A DNA stretch of 24,297 nt, from the NCBI GenBank assembly GCA_022376515.1, contig WTXI01000457.1, forward strand, positions 1-24,297. The letters run 5' to 3'. The stretch is from Lactifluus volemus (taxonomy: Eukaryota; Basidiomycota; Agaricomycetes; Russulales; Russulaceae). The notes under the pieces are model-generated. The model had not been told where the DNA came from. It did no database searches and saw nothing but the letters and a program-made list of their open reading frames with translations. Shown in pieces: positions 8,029 to 18,576 of this stretch. The number at the start of each line of letters is the position of its first letter. Within the stretch, counting starts at the first letter, position 1. Position numbers and translations under genes: made by a program.

Positions 8029-10646
8029 ATGGCCGCCCCATCTTTGGGGAATACCTCAAAGAACTCTCGCACAGGAACTTCGCCAGATGACCTTCAGGCA
8101 GAACCCGCGTCCTCATCATCCCAACGCAAATCCGTATCGAAAAGTCATTTAGAGTCCGTCTCGCGCAACCTATTCGCACCATTCTCCCATCGTAAGCGGG
8201 ACTCGCACAAGATTCTAGCAGACCGTAGGCTTCTCTCCCCCTTCTTTACCCTAGCCCCTCAACGCCCGCTAATCTCCGCTGACAAGTGGCACCGGTGATA
8301 ATGACGCCAAAGATGATGGCTCACGCGCAGACCGTCTCCGTCCGGCCACGCGCCATCGGCACGTCTTCAACGCGGCCTGCCCTCGACTTTGCCACTATCG
8401 GTCGCACGCCGCTGCGGCTCGGCCTCGGTGCGCGACGCACGACGTCGCGCGAACTTGAGGTTGTCGAGACGGCATCCGACCTCCTCACTGCCGCACTACC
8501 CGACGCGTCGTCGCCCGAAGATACGTGCATGCCGAGCTTACTGCGCGGCTTCGAGGCTACCGTGCCGAGTGCGGACAGCGCGCGTGCGCGACGCCGTGCC
8601 ACTCGCAATGTCGACGCGCCACGACTGGGACTTAAGCGCCTTTCGCTTGGCGCGCGAGGGCTTATGACGGAGGCGGCAGAGGAGGATGTAGAGAGCGAGG
8701 AGGATGTCGTTTTGGTCGCGACGCGAGAACGGGGACGCCGTGGTCGCAAGAAGCGTGGTCGGGAGAGTCTCAGCGCGAACAAGGTGTTTGGACGTGAGGA
8801 ACTCGAACGTCAAACGCGCGAGATTGCCAGGGACAAGGAAAACCTTCATGTTCGGAGGGTGCGTGTTTTCATCGTCTAATGTCCTGGCTTCTGCGAACAG
8901 TTCACTCATTGGTTGGCTACTGCCGTTGTAGAGCCTCTTGCACAGTGATATCGTGGAGATTACAAGCAAAATTGAAGCGCTCGATGCCATTCGAACGAGA
9001 TTAGAGGAGGATCTACTCAAGTTGCAAGAAGATGAACTCGAACTCGATGACGAGTGTGAGTGATATGGGTCTGTATTGGCCTCTTGAGCTAATCGAGGCA
9101 CTGCAGTGTTGATGGTTCAGGAGAGGCTAGAGCTAGAGACCTCAAAAAATAGCCACTCTGGATCTATGCACGCTTCACTTATGGCTAGCTCCCGAAGAAG
9201 AAAGGGTGAAACAGCCATCTCTAAAGTGTCTTATGTACCATTGAACGCGTCACTCAGGACCGGCATTTTTACCCTCAGAACATGACGAGTTACCACCAGG
9301 AGTTGCCTTCATGGTCTGTTTATCCCTCGATCCCCCCTGATTTTGCGCTCATCCGTAAGCCAGACCCTCGAATGTGGGTCCACTCCAATAACGTCGCTGG
9401 ACTTTTCCGAACCCTATGGCACGCTCGTCACGGCATCGCAGGAAGACGCTCACCCGCGTGTTTGGGACCTCCTCTCTGGCGAGGAGATTGGCCGCTTACG
9501 CGGGCACGCGGGCACGGTCAAAACGTTACAAGTAGAGGCGCATCTCTGTGCGACCGGCGCGACTGATGGTGTGGTGCGATTGTGGGACCTCCGGCGTGTG
9601 GAGGCGGATGCGGAGACGTCAGAGTGGGATTTGAGCGATGTGCTCGAAGAGGCGGAGGAAGAAGGCGAAGGCGCTGGCGTAGTCGTTGATCGTCCGCGCA
9701 CCAAGCCGAACGGCACACGCTCAAGCGGGGCGCCAGAAGAGGGTCCGTCTGGACCGTGCGTCCGCGTGCTGGAAGGGCACAGCAAAGCCGTCACGGCGTT
9801 ATATTTCGAGAGCGATACGCTGGTACGTTCTCATTCTCCCGCTTCGTAATCCCGCCTGAGAGAGCGCGCACTGGACTTGTCAGGTGACCGGTGCGTCCGA
9901 TAAGACCCTACGCCAATGGGACCTCGCGACCGGGCAATGTGTGATGACGATGGACATCCTCTGGGCCATCTCCCATTCGTCTACGATGCCCGCTGGACAC
10001 CTGCCGGGTGCCACAGCCGCCGCGGGCGCTTTCGCAGTGCCGACGCCACCATACGCCGATGGAAGCTGGGAGCTCTACCAGGATTTTATCGGGGCGGTGC
10101 AATCGTGGGAGTATGCGCTCGTGAGTGGGAGCGGGGACGGCGCGGTGCGGATGTGGGATATGCGCACCGGTCAGGCCCACCGCACGCTCTTGGGACACAC
10201 GGGGCCGGTGACTTGTCTCCAGTTTGACGAGATCCACGTCGTCAGCGGAAGTTTGGACAAGTCCGTTCGGGTACGTTGAACCTTTTTTTTTTCAATAATT
10301 GTCGCCACACATCACTCTTGCAGATTTGGGACTTGCGCACCGGTGGCATCTTTGAGACGGTCAAATACGAGCACGGCGTGACGGCGCTACAGTTTGACAG
10401 TCGCAAGATTGTTTCAGCGGCCGGTGAGAACGGGATCAAGGTGAGCAAGACCGGTGGGAATGATGTGTCTTGATCGACAGATGTGATTGACAAGGAAACT
10501 TTGAGCAGATTTACAACCGCACTTCGATGCAACATTCCACGTTGTCAACCAATGGACATATTCGACCAGTCGAGAAGCTGCGTTATATGGATCGCTATCT
10601 TGTCTCTGGTGGGCGCGATGCTGCGGTGAGGATATGGGCGTTATAG
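8029..10646 (+). CDS. MDV1: Mitochondrial division protein 1, WD40 adaptor (9 exons)
   Basis: Exons are 8029-8224, 8287-8858, 8932-9055, 9107-9205, 9258-9313, 9364-9822, 9884-10270, 10324-10440 and 10509-10646, totalling 2148 nt and 715 residues with every phase matching. MDV1/CAF4 proteins link outer-membrane FIS1 to the dynamin DNM1 on the mitochondrial surface. Order of parts: basic Ser-rich N-terminus; a helical region ([33 protein letters not shown]) expected to hold the FIS1-binding part; a coiled coil at about residues 235-315 ([49 protein letters not shown]); then WD40 repeats from about residue 350 to the end ([62 protein letters not shown]). An acidic insert (EEAEEEGEG) lies inside the first half of the propeller. 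The stop after VRIWAL is at 10644-10646. Confidence 0.93.
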
Positions 10647-12515
10647 AACCAAACTTGTGATATTTCCGGTCCCATCCCAGTTTAGTTTTCATTTCCCTTT
10701 GCTTCCTCACCGGACTCTTTAGCATGATTATTCGCCGCAATCAAGATCACTTGATGATACCAAAAAAAAAAAAGAACAAAAGGAACCTCGTGCACATCCC
10801 ATGTATTATAAACAACATAACATACAGCACCTCTGTGATAGACAACAAAGACCGCTTCCAAACGCCACGTACTGAGTTTTATTATCGGTTGGCGATCGAT
10901 GATATATCTTAATTAAGGTCTCGAGATAAGGTCTGGAAGCCCCGGATGATCCCTTTTCAAGATTCAGGACGTTCAGGTACTGTTCAGGTTCAATGTATTG
11001 TATGAAGGACAGACTAAAGTGAGACACCGTGATGATGGGCCCACTTGACTTGAATCTATCCGCACTCTCCTCGACCTGTTCTTCGGGAAATTACGACTGA
11101 TGCAGTAAAGTACAAAAACTTGTACTGTACCTTGTGGCTGATAATAGCCCTTCCCACTGTCACAATTTATATGTTGTGAATGTCACCGCTTAAAAAAATA
11201 AATTTCAAATACGAACTAGTACTTTCATATCATAGCACACATCAAAGGGAAAGATTATATCAACCCCACAGGTACCCAGAAATTTCCCTCGCCCGACCCC
11301 CCCCCCTTTCTTCTTTCTTCCCAACTGGTCTGTTGCATTCACACCTTCGAGAGGCCTATATACTTCTCTCATCCCTACTTACTAACTTAGTACCCCGCTC
11401 CCCTCCGAGTCTTCCCCATTGCGCTTCTGCGCCACGCCCGTGTGCAGTGCAATCGTTAATCATCCGTAGAGAACGAAAGGTATACGAAACCCATTTTTCT
11501 TCTATGAGTGAGGTAAGGCGTCGCTATGGTGCGCCAAGGCTAGTACGCCCGCGGCGACAAAGACAAATGCACAGAAGCCCCAACCTCCACGCGTGCAGCC
11601 CATTATGCCTCTCTCCGCGTACACCGGTGTAATATCCCCTGCCGCGGGGTCTATGCAGCATAAAAACGCATAGAGGGAGAGATATATGCGCACAATGGCA
11701 CTCACTCTCATCCCCCGAGTCGAGACTGTGGGACACGTGATCGAAAGGTCAATCAGTTAAGTAACTCAAGTGACCAAGCACAAGTCATGCATTTCTTTCT
11801 GACTAAAACTACAGTTAAACATTAGAGGTATAAGATAGACTAGTTTCTAGGAGACAAAGTGCGGACCGACCAGTACTGATACATTGCAGTAGGCCCCGAG
11901 CAGGTGGGTAGTAAGACTACGATCAAAATGTGGGTCAAGACAAAAAACTGATAACGAAGTAAAGGGGCAATGAGGGCGAAAGGAGGTACCAAGAATGATG
12001 CAGCTGTGGGATTCGTGAGATCGACGCCCAAAAGTCGGAAGATGGAGCTGGTACAGACTGGACTTAGCGTGGAAACATGAGAGACCGTGAATGAAACTGC
12101 GATCGCAGAAATCTGGGAAAATCAGACTTGTCATAGCATTATCTCGCGGATCTAACATATAAAGTATATCAGCGCCGTTCAAACATGGAAAATATCAAAT
12201 GGCTGCACAGACTAGGCTGTGATGAACATCAACCGCATTTGTACTCACGTTTTTGCTTATGATAGAGCTGTTGTTATGACAAGAAGATCGGTTTGAAGAA
12301 TGTGTTTCGCGCGGAGGAGAGACATAGATATTGCTTAGATCAGAAAGATGGACAGACGAAGGCAATGTAGAAAGGGGAAAAATCGGAAGCATCAAATGCA
12401 AACAAACAGATTTTACACCGATTGCAGCCCAATATAGTCTGGAAAGATGTGTTACAAAAAGGAAGGGATGGAATGAGTGTCCGGGTCTCGTATTCAAAAC
12501 GAGAAGACTCGAAAG
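10647..12515. other. Convergent intergenic region, no supported gene
   Basis: This 1.9-kb stretch lies between the 3' ends of MDV1 and the G-alpha gene. The only items seen are a 12-A run near 10769, a C run and a tctt-rich block (11298-11320) followed by ctatata (11356-11362), which resembles a promoter facing right, and a 69-codon minus-strand frame at 11711-11502. That frame has a hydrophobic start (IVRIYLSLYAFLCC) and a hydrophobic end (FCAFVFVAAGVLALA). It resembles nothing I know, and its support is only open length and hydrophobicity. Confidence 0.4.
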
Positions 12516-14241
12516 TCAGAGGAGTGCAGCGACTTCGAGGTTTTGTCGGAGGACGATGCTAGATCACAGGTAAGATACACACGAAAAGGGACGCTTAATG
12601 ACGAAACTCGTGGCGACACCGGAAAGCAGGCATGAATGAAAGTGGAGGACTCACTCTATCAACAGACACAATACAGTCAGTTCGAAGAGTAAACGGTGAG
12701 GAGTGAGAACGCTTGCCTTCAACAGCTGCCATAACCACTCGCAGCAGCGCAGTATCTGTTGCTGTTGTGATGCTGACCAAGGTTCAGCCCCTGGTGATTA
12801 CACCTACAAGATAGTCGGAACGAACTGAATATAAATTTCACGCTCTTTTGAGCGCCCAGCCTTTTGCGCGAGCCTTGCAAATCGCTTCTTGAAGTAGTCT
12901 CTTCCGGCATTTTGGTCTCCCGGTTCTCCATCGTAGTCCTGAGTTGGATGATCATCAATAATGGTCAAGCCACGGAGACTGAAATCTTTTACCGGGAAGA
13001 ACGTCTTTATGTCAGAGTGCCGAATTTTCGCTTGGAAAAGATCATCCTTATTCAAAAAGAGAATCTTAAAAAAAATGAATCGTCGATGAGAGTCCAGTCA
13101 TCAGATTCAGAAGTAACTCACAATCGACGTTGACTTGAACCACTGAGAATGACATATTGAATCCCAAATTGTCATGGCATCTTGCATTTGATTCTGCGGG
13201 ATTATGGTAAGTGCCGCTGAATCTATCCAGGAAGGCGCGCACCGCATCCTTATCCTCGACGAGACATTGGTCGTAGCCACTTAGGCTCACCAAAAAGAGT
13301 ATACTTGTGACGTCTTGGAAGCAGTGAATCCATTTCCGTCGTTCACTCTTTTGACCGCCGACATCTACCATCAACATCTCGTGGTCTCGGAGTTGGAAAA
13401 CTGTCTCCGTGATTCCGGTTGTGCGTGCGCGGCATCGCACGATGTCCTGTTCTGTGGGAACGTAGTCCGGCAGGAATAGACGATCCAAGTCAGAAAAGAA
13501 ATAAGAGAGACTTGAATGGGCGGTTGTTAAGCAATGTCAACCGGACAAAAAACGAAGAAGCGTACTTCTCCGGCAGCGCCGCCTCATTCCCACGCTCCCA
13601 AGCCTGCTGGACACCCTTATCAGTCCAGAGTGCCCTGAGCGGTTCGTAAAATGGGTGGGGAAAGACTTCGCCATCACGGAGATCGTCGGCATTCTCAACC
13701 AGCTCAATATGCTGGTTGTTCTCAGGAGATACCTCTAATCCCATATCTTCCATGGAGTCTAGGACATATTTGAGTCCATGCGTGAGATTGTTGAAAATGA
13801 GCTGCCTGAAAGATTCGACTTCTTGTGATGAGAATGGCACGCGATGAATGAGGCGCATTTGCTGAAACATATCGTCCGTGTGCAGTCGATTTATCTTAGG
13901 GACAGACTACATACCTTGAGGATAGTAGATTTTCCGGAATCTCCTGACCCTAATAGTAGTACCTGGAAACGACGCAAAGTAAACATGGTGAAAGCTGGAA
14001 AGACAACATAAACCTACCTTGACCTGTGAAGCCATCTTTTGCCTCGCCTGATAACAAAACATTAATCAGTTGTGCATGCACGGAAGGGAATGGGACCCCA
14101 AAAAAGACGGATGTATGCGGGAACGACGAAAAGTGTTGTAGCTTCGACACGTACCTCCTTGAGAGACTTTTCGGCCTCCCGATGCCGACGCTTATCCTCG
14201 TCGGACACCTCAGCGGCTCCAACTGATATGCAATTGCCCAT
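12516..14241 (-). CDS. Heterotrimeric G-protein alpha subunit, expanded agaricomycete type (11 exons incl. a 1-nt exon)
   Basis: Exons are 14241-14155, 14047-14018, 13962-13915, 13861-13566, 13510-13243, 13193-13122, 13064-12993, 12938-12826, 12772-12717, 12655 (single base) and 12558-12516, giving exactly 362 codons (361 residues). The N-terminus MGNCIS carries Gly2 and Cys4 for myristoylation and palmitoylation, so the inner face of the plasma membrane is expected. GTPase motifs: P-loop GSGDSGKST (44-52), switch I RARTTGITE with T185, switch II DVGGQKSERRKW with Q207, NKDD (272-275) and TTATDT (331-336). QMRLIHRVPFS and FLVSLSGYDQCLVEDKDA are family-typical. The C-terminus DIVLRQNLEVAALL has no Cys at -4, so no pertussis-type site. 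Introns are 49-107 bp GT...AG except the last pair: intron 9 (12716-12656) is GC-AG and intron 10 (12654-12559) is GT-AG. Without base 12655 the end shifts frame and loses the conserved tail. Confidence 0.9.
12655..12655 (-). other. Candidate one-nucleotide microexon in the G-alpha gene
   Basis: On the minus strand the last long exon ends ...GTT GAA G followed by GCAAGC. After 61 bases there is a branch-like CTGAC and a GATAG acceptor, then a single A, then a consensus GTGAGT donor, and 96 bases on a TCTAG acceptor followed by C ATC GTC CTC CGA. Joining G+A+C makes Asp348 and gives EDIVLRQNL, the expected G-alpha end. The alternative is one 158-bp GC-AG intron with a lost base. Confidence 0.5.
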
Positions 14242-14640
14242 ACTTTGTTTATGATGTCGATTTAAATGACTGGGTTAGATATGGTGGTTGTATGGCTAAG
14301 AGGAAGGTTGTGAGCCCGAGGGAGTGGGAGTAGAGAGAAGGCCTGGGAAGGTATAGTACTAATTGCCGGTGAGAGAGCGGATTAAAAAAAGAAAAAAAAG
14401 ATAAAGAGGGAAAATATGAGACGAAGAACAAGGGGAGGGATAAGAAAAGGTGGAAAGAAGAAAAGAGAAATGGTTGTTGTCGATGGTCAATTGCAAGCGA
14501 AGGGAAAATGCATCTTTCTCGATCTATGATATCAGAAAAAAAACAAAATAATCTATCACTTTTCGGCCCGGCTATCTTCGACGCCACCGCATCTCACACC
14601 TCTCTCCCCATCCTCTCCTCTCTCCCCCCCCCTAAGAATG
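14242..14640. promoter_or_regulatory. Purine-rich 5' region of the G-alpha gene
   Basis: On the minus strand this region is a long pyrimidine-rich tract (ctt/tcc-rich, about 14330-14470), a common feature of basidiomycete promoters and 5' UTRs. A second ctct/cccc-rich block on the plus strand (14590-14632) may face right. No TATA box is convincing. Confidence 0.4.
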
Positions 14641-16191
14641 ACAATTCTCTACCCATCCAGTGGTCTGTATTGCATCCTTGGCTCAGACAGACCCATCACC
14701 CGACGATATCGCATGGGATGATGTCGAATGTAATGTTTCGCCGTACCTGTCCCGAGTCAAGCCGACAAAGCCTCGCCGTTTCAGGCCACTGTTTCGAGGT
14801 TACTACAAAGTCACAATCCGTTCATCGAATCGTAGGTCGCCTCGCTTATAATGGTCGTTATGCAAAATTTGGCATGTTTCCTCTCCATCGGATCGACCCA
14901 GGCCATGACTTAACCCGCGGCACTCTTTTTTGAAAAGCAAGGTGTTATGATGACCAAAAATGAGTGTCAAAAAATACGCTAGCTGAAATGGCATGGTTCC
15001 TTTGTTTGCAAGTATAGAGAGACGTTTGACTCATGAACGGCGTCTAAATGAGGGGTACAAGAAGACCCAGAACGGTACATGACCCATGCTGTAGCGTGTG
15101 TGCGACATTTCCTTATTCGCCACTCAATAGGCTCCGATGTGGGTTTTAAGAGCCTGCACGGTGAAGTAAACAGAGACCCATTAGGAACTGAGAACGGGGA
15201 ATAAGCTACAGTACATGCGGTTTCCTCCGAAGAGTCGGAACCTTTTTTTGGAATTATAAGTCTGTCAATTACTGAGTTAGACTAATGTAATGAACAGATT
15301 AACAATTTTGTTGGTCATTGGTGCACGTACCTGTGACCCATAAATTTACTTGAAGCAGCCATTACTGGTATCCTGACCTTGGCTATGTTGGACAAGCCAT
15401 GAGGACAAGATTCGGAACCGTCAAGCCAGGCATACAGTAACGAATTGAGTATGTGCCGCCTCACGTTTTGGTAAAATTTAATGACCTATCCCGAAATTTA
15501 AGATAGGTGCCTTTACCTCTGCCTAAACTTATCAACAGCCCCGCCTAGTGTCAATGTGCCAGGTCACAGTATACAGAAGGCAAAGCGCGAAAGGGTGCCA
15601 ACTCGATCGAGGTGAGGGATCACTTTCGAAGTCAAATTGCTGAGGTGCTATAATTGGAGAACATGTGCCAGTGAAATGAGCATCTGTCCGCCGACTGGTA
15701 TCGCCAATCATGATGACAAGAATATCCTGTTATGACTAATGAGTCGGCCATACTCGGTTCCTTTCCAGCTATAGAATGGGGAACGCACTGTGCTCCCTTT
15801 AACGCCACCGGCAAGTGTCTGTGATGGACTAATTTCGGACTGAAGCGACCTCGGCTCCGCGGCCTTGTAGTGTTGTCGTAAAGGTAAAGCCTTTGAGTTT
15901 TTGAAACGTTCAACTCCTAACATCGATATCCTAGGGAAGCTATACGAATCATCTAAAAGTGTGGCCTATGAAACAGCCAAGAAGGACGGAGTTGTCCACA
16001 AACCGCATTGCATGGCCGCAAATCATCTATCCCTTCGGCCAGTGGTCGATCCAAGTAAACGAGCTCGGTTGCCAGTGGCACGATATGGACACTTCCTCAG
16101 TAAAAAAAAAAGTGTTATCCAATCGGCGCTTCTTTGCCCCTGGATCGAGTCGTAATGTCTGAGCAAGGAAGATTGAGCGGACATCGCTTCG

Positions 16192-16259
16192 CCACTAGGG
16201 CAATTGGTAGAGCGTGTGGTGGTTCACCCATCACACTCTCTAACAATTGCCCTAGTTGG
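16192..16259. repeat. Near-perfect hairpin, 27-bp arms with 7-base loop
   Basis: The arm 16195-16221 (begins ctagggcaattgg) is complementary to 16229-16255 (ends caattgccctag) with only three non-Watson-Crick positions, one of which is G-U if transcribed; the loop is gttcacc. A few more outer bases also pair (cca with tgg). It lies in DNA without a gene. It could be a precursor of a microRNA-like small RNA, a foldback element or the core of a short MITE. The tRNA-like ggtagagc is part of the arm and does not make a tRNA. Confidence 0.6.
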
Positions 16260-17649
16260 ATGTGCCCCACTGCCTCTCCGGGTCTTGGTCTGAGCCAAAA
16301 GAAGCTCACACGTCGTTACTTGTCGGGAAACTCGAACTCTGTCTGCGACAAAACAATATCCAGGACATAAGCAGAATGAAACAATCCTCTTCCCTAATGG
16401 GGTGTAGTTTGACATGACGCCACCCGCTGTCACGGAATAGACCCTCCGGATATTGGATGAGTAGGATTTCCTATCAGATATGACAATCGCTCGGCAAGTA
16501 CCAAATGTAAAGTGTAACACGGTCTATCTTGATCCTAGCTGAAGCATTCCATGGCGTATTCTGGTTCAAATTTATGAATGAAATGACGAAGAACGAGGAC
16601 TATCTTCACCTAGACCCCAGGGGACAACTGCAACAAGACGGTCGCCAGGAGCAGGCGTAGTGCCTCACGGGTACGATTGGCAATATATAGAGTGTAGTGA
16701 TTTGTGAAGCTGGAGGAGTCTCAGGCTGTTTGAATACAGGATCAATTCTCCGGTGAGAAAGGTCACACGCGCCCAATAACGCTCTAACCACGCTATGACT
16801 GATCGAAGTGAGCCCTGCAGGTGAGATTGTGTGTCGGTCACCCTCGCTCAGTGGATTTAAATTTACTTCAAGGCAAAAGCGGCATGATCTGACCGTCAAC
16901 ACCGGAAGGACTGTCGTGGGCAACTGGCGATGTTTTCTCCGAGAGGCAAGCATTAGCAGTCATCAATTACACGAGAAATTTGATCCATTAAAAATGCCCT
17001 GAGAGCCAATATGATTGTTTGATCCCCCTCGCGGGCCTGGTTGGCACCGGTGACTCTTGAGAAGTAGATGTGATAAGATCGGAGTAGTTACACGGAAAAG
17101 TGATGAGTGCCTCGAGGAGGAAGGATACCCCGAGTCGTGAATGAATGGTTCGGCTGCAGAGAGAGGAATCGAGACGTTGGGCTTAGCCAGAAGCAGATAT
17201 CAATGATACCTTAACTCCGCAGCACAGTAGTCTAACCTAAATGCATAAGGGCAATGTCAGTGGGTGAAATCTGGGAATGAGTCCATTGCCGTGTAAAACA
17301 CATAATGTTGCACACACGGATGAAGACACAACTCCATCAGAGTACTGTAACCTCCAAAGTTTATGTGCGCCCTGAGAACAGGATTTTCGGGGTATGTAAT
17401 AGATCCGAGTTGGACACGTGCGCTTCAAGTTGATCATCAAGTTATCATAGGCACTGCCACCTGCCTTTTGGGTTGTCAACCTTTTGGTCTAGTTTGCCTT
17501 GCATGGTGAGCCGTATCAAAGTGGCGCGGCTCGAGCGTGAGTTCAGCGTTCAACAATCAGCCTCTCAACAAGCTATTGATGGCTGGCGGCCGATCAAGAA
17601 GACACCTGATGCCAGTGAGGCCGTGCCACACTCGGTTTGCGTACCTTGA

Positions 17650-17885
17650 AATCTGAGTTGGACTCGGAGATCGATCAAAAAAAAAGGGTCGCGTACAGCT
17701 AGTATGTCATTGTATGGAAGAGATCATTTTTGTGTTATAGATACTACTCACAGGGTCGACTCGGGATCGTAGGCATCAACATACCTTCTTTGGCAGGTGG
17801 GGATTCCGAGTCTGCACAGACAGGCTGCTGTAATCTGCTGTAACGCTAGGGTCTTGGAGACAGTCGACTCGGAGATACATTCATT
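17650..17885. repeat. Scattered short repeats containing gactcgg
   Basis: The motif gactcggagat occurs at about 17659 and 17865, gtcgactcggga at about 17756, and the reverse form ccgagtc near 17806. A tandem pair of ctgctgtaa lies at about 17825-17842. These could be binding sites or simple decay products. The spacing is irregular and no unit longer than about 12 bases repeats. Confidence 0.35.
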
Positions 17886-17913
17886 CCAACACCTCGGTCG
17901 ACGGCTCAATGAA

Positions 17914-18114
17914 TTAAGGTTTCACCAAAGCGTTCGCTACAGCACAACCTGCTCTTTTTCTCATCCCCTGTAAATTCGGACCCAAATCGTGTACCACATT
18001 ACGACGGCGTCGGACGATATTCGTTTCATCCTCAGGGTTCAAACGTTCAAGTGGTGTCTCGGCGGAGGAAGCATTGAACTCTGACCGATCAAACGAGTAT
18101 CGTTCCTTCCAATG
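17914..18114 (-). other. Coding-like 66-codon segment, unassigned
   Basis: From 18114 down to a TAA at 17916-17914 one minus-strand frame reads a charged, protein-like sequence (HWKERYSFDRSEFNASSAE..., LERLNPEDETNIVRRRRNVV..., HDLGPNLQGMRKRAG). It has no ATG of its own; a GTACGT donor-like site sits just upstream. It lies downstream of the G-alpha-like relic on the same strand, and EDETNIVRRRR has a faint likeness to the TEQDIVRCRAR before switch I. It may be a later piece of that relic, an exon of an unrecognised gene, or chance. Confidence 0.25.
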
Positions 18115-18339
18115 ACGTACCGAGAAGCGAGCGAACTACTGCCAACTCGCAACAATAATCGTTCCGCATAAGCTGTAACAGTAACTTCCCGCCGAGATCG
18201 CGCCCCGTGGTCCGTAAGGAGAACAAAGATGACTCGGATTGGAAGAGCTAGTACATGTCCGTGCATCATGCTCCTTGCTTTCGGAGTGGAGACTCACCAG
18301 GTGGTTGTCAGTAGAACAGAGCCCCAACAGCCAACGTGG

Positions 18340-18576
18340 CTCGACGGATGAAACACGATGAATGAGCCTGAGAAGGTCAGTGAGTTGAGGCGCATAGCAT
18401 AATTCGTCCGGGTATACACTTCACAAATCCGAGCTCTTCGCGAAGCACTTGGATCCGTGATCTATAGAATGCGAAAAGGATAGATGCATGTCAGTTTCTG
18501 TGAGGTGTTTTGGAATCTGATCCTGATTGTATTGCCCCTCGAGCTCTAGTTCGTTGCCATGTTCATTGCAGCCCAT
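18340..18576 (-). pseudogene. Possible decayed G-alpha gene fragment (N-terminus to P-loop)
   Basis: From an ATG at 18576 the minus strand reads MGCNEHGNELELEGQYNQDQ, which has the MGC start and N-E-x-E...Q...D pattern of G-alpha N-termini. Then come LTETDMHL and GSKCFAKSSDL, which line up with E-x-K-M-x-L and the P-loop GSGDSGKSTIL but with the catalytic Gly/Ser residues replaced. A stop follows at 18421. Further on, atgcgcctc (18395-18387) and, after about 20 extra bases, ctcattcatcgtgt repeat the QMRLIHRV codons of the intact gene at 13861. The intron remnant between them shares cggacga and ttatg with intron 3 of the intact gene. No switch II or NKxD block was found. The lesions rule out a working GTPase. 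Homology is by eye and moderate. Confidence 0.4.

Larger units (their letters stand above)
14641..17913. other. Gene-poor island, left part
   Basis: No gene is supported over about 3.3 kb. Open frames such as 15901-16155 (+), 16606-16953 (-) and 17479-17237 (-) lack domains and flanking splice logic. A 48-codon plus-strand frame at 17503-17649 (MVSRIKVARLEREFSVQQ...) is equally unsupported. Items noted separately are the hairpin at 16192-16259 and the gactcgg repeats at 17650-17880. Interspersed TAA/TGA codons in all frames and the lack of compact introns contrast with the dense genes on both sides. Confidence 0.5.

Noticed and set aside
8321..8782. 153-codon minus-strand frame
   Set aside because: Antisense shadow of MDV1 exon 2, which is GC-rich and arginine-rich; the plus strand has the family match and consistent splicing.
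11180..11632. 150-codon plus-strand open frame
   Set aside because: Low-complexity C/T-rich and arginine-rich translation, promoter-like composition and no domain.
11502..11711. 69-codon hydrophobic minus-strand frame as a real small membrane protein
   Set aside because: Only open length and hydrophobicity support it; no homologue, promoter or splice evidence visible. Mentioned only under the intergenic entry.
16199..16260. tRNA gene suggested by caattggtagagc and gttcaccc
   Set aside because: The sequence folds as one long hairpin, not a cloverleaf; no anticodon arm or acceptor stem can be drawn.
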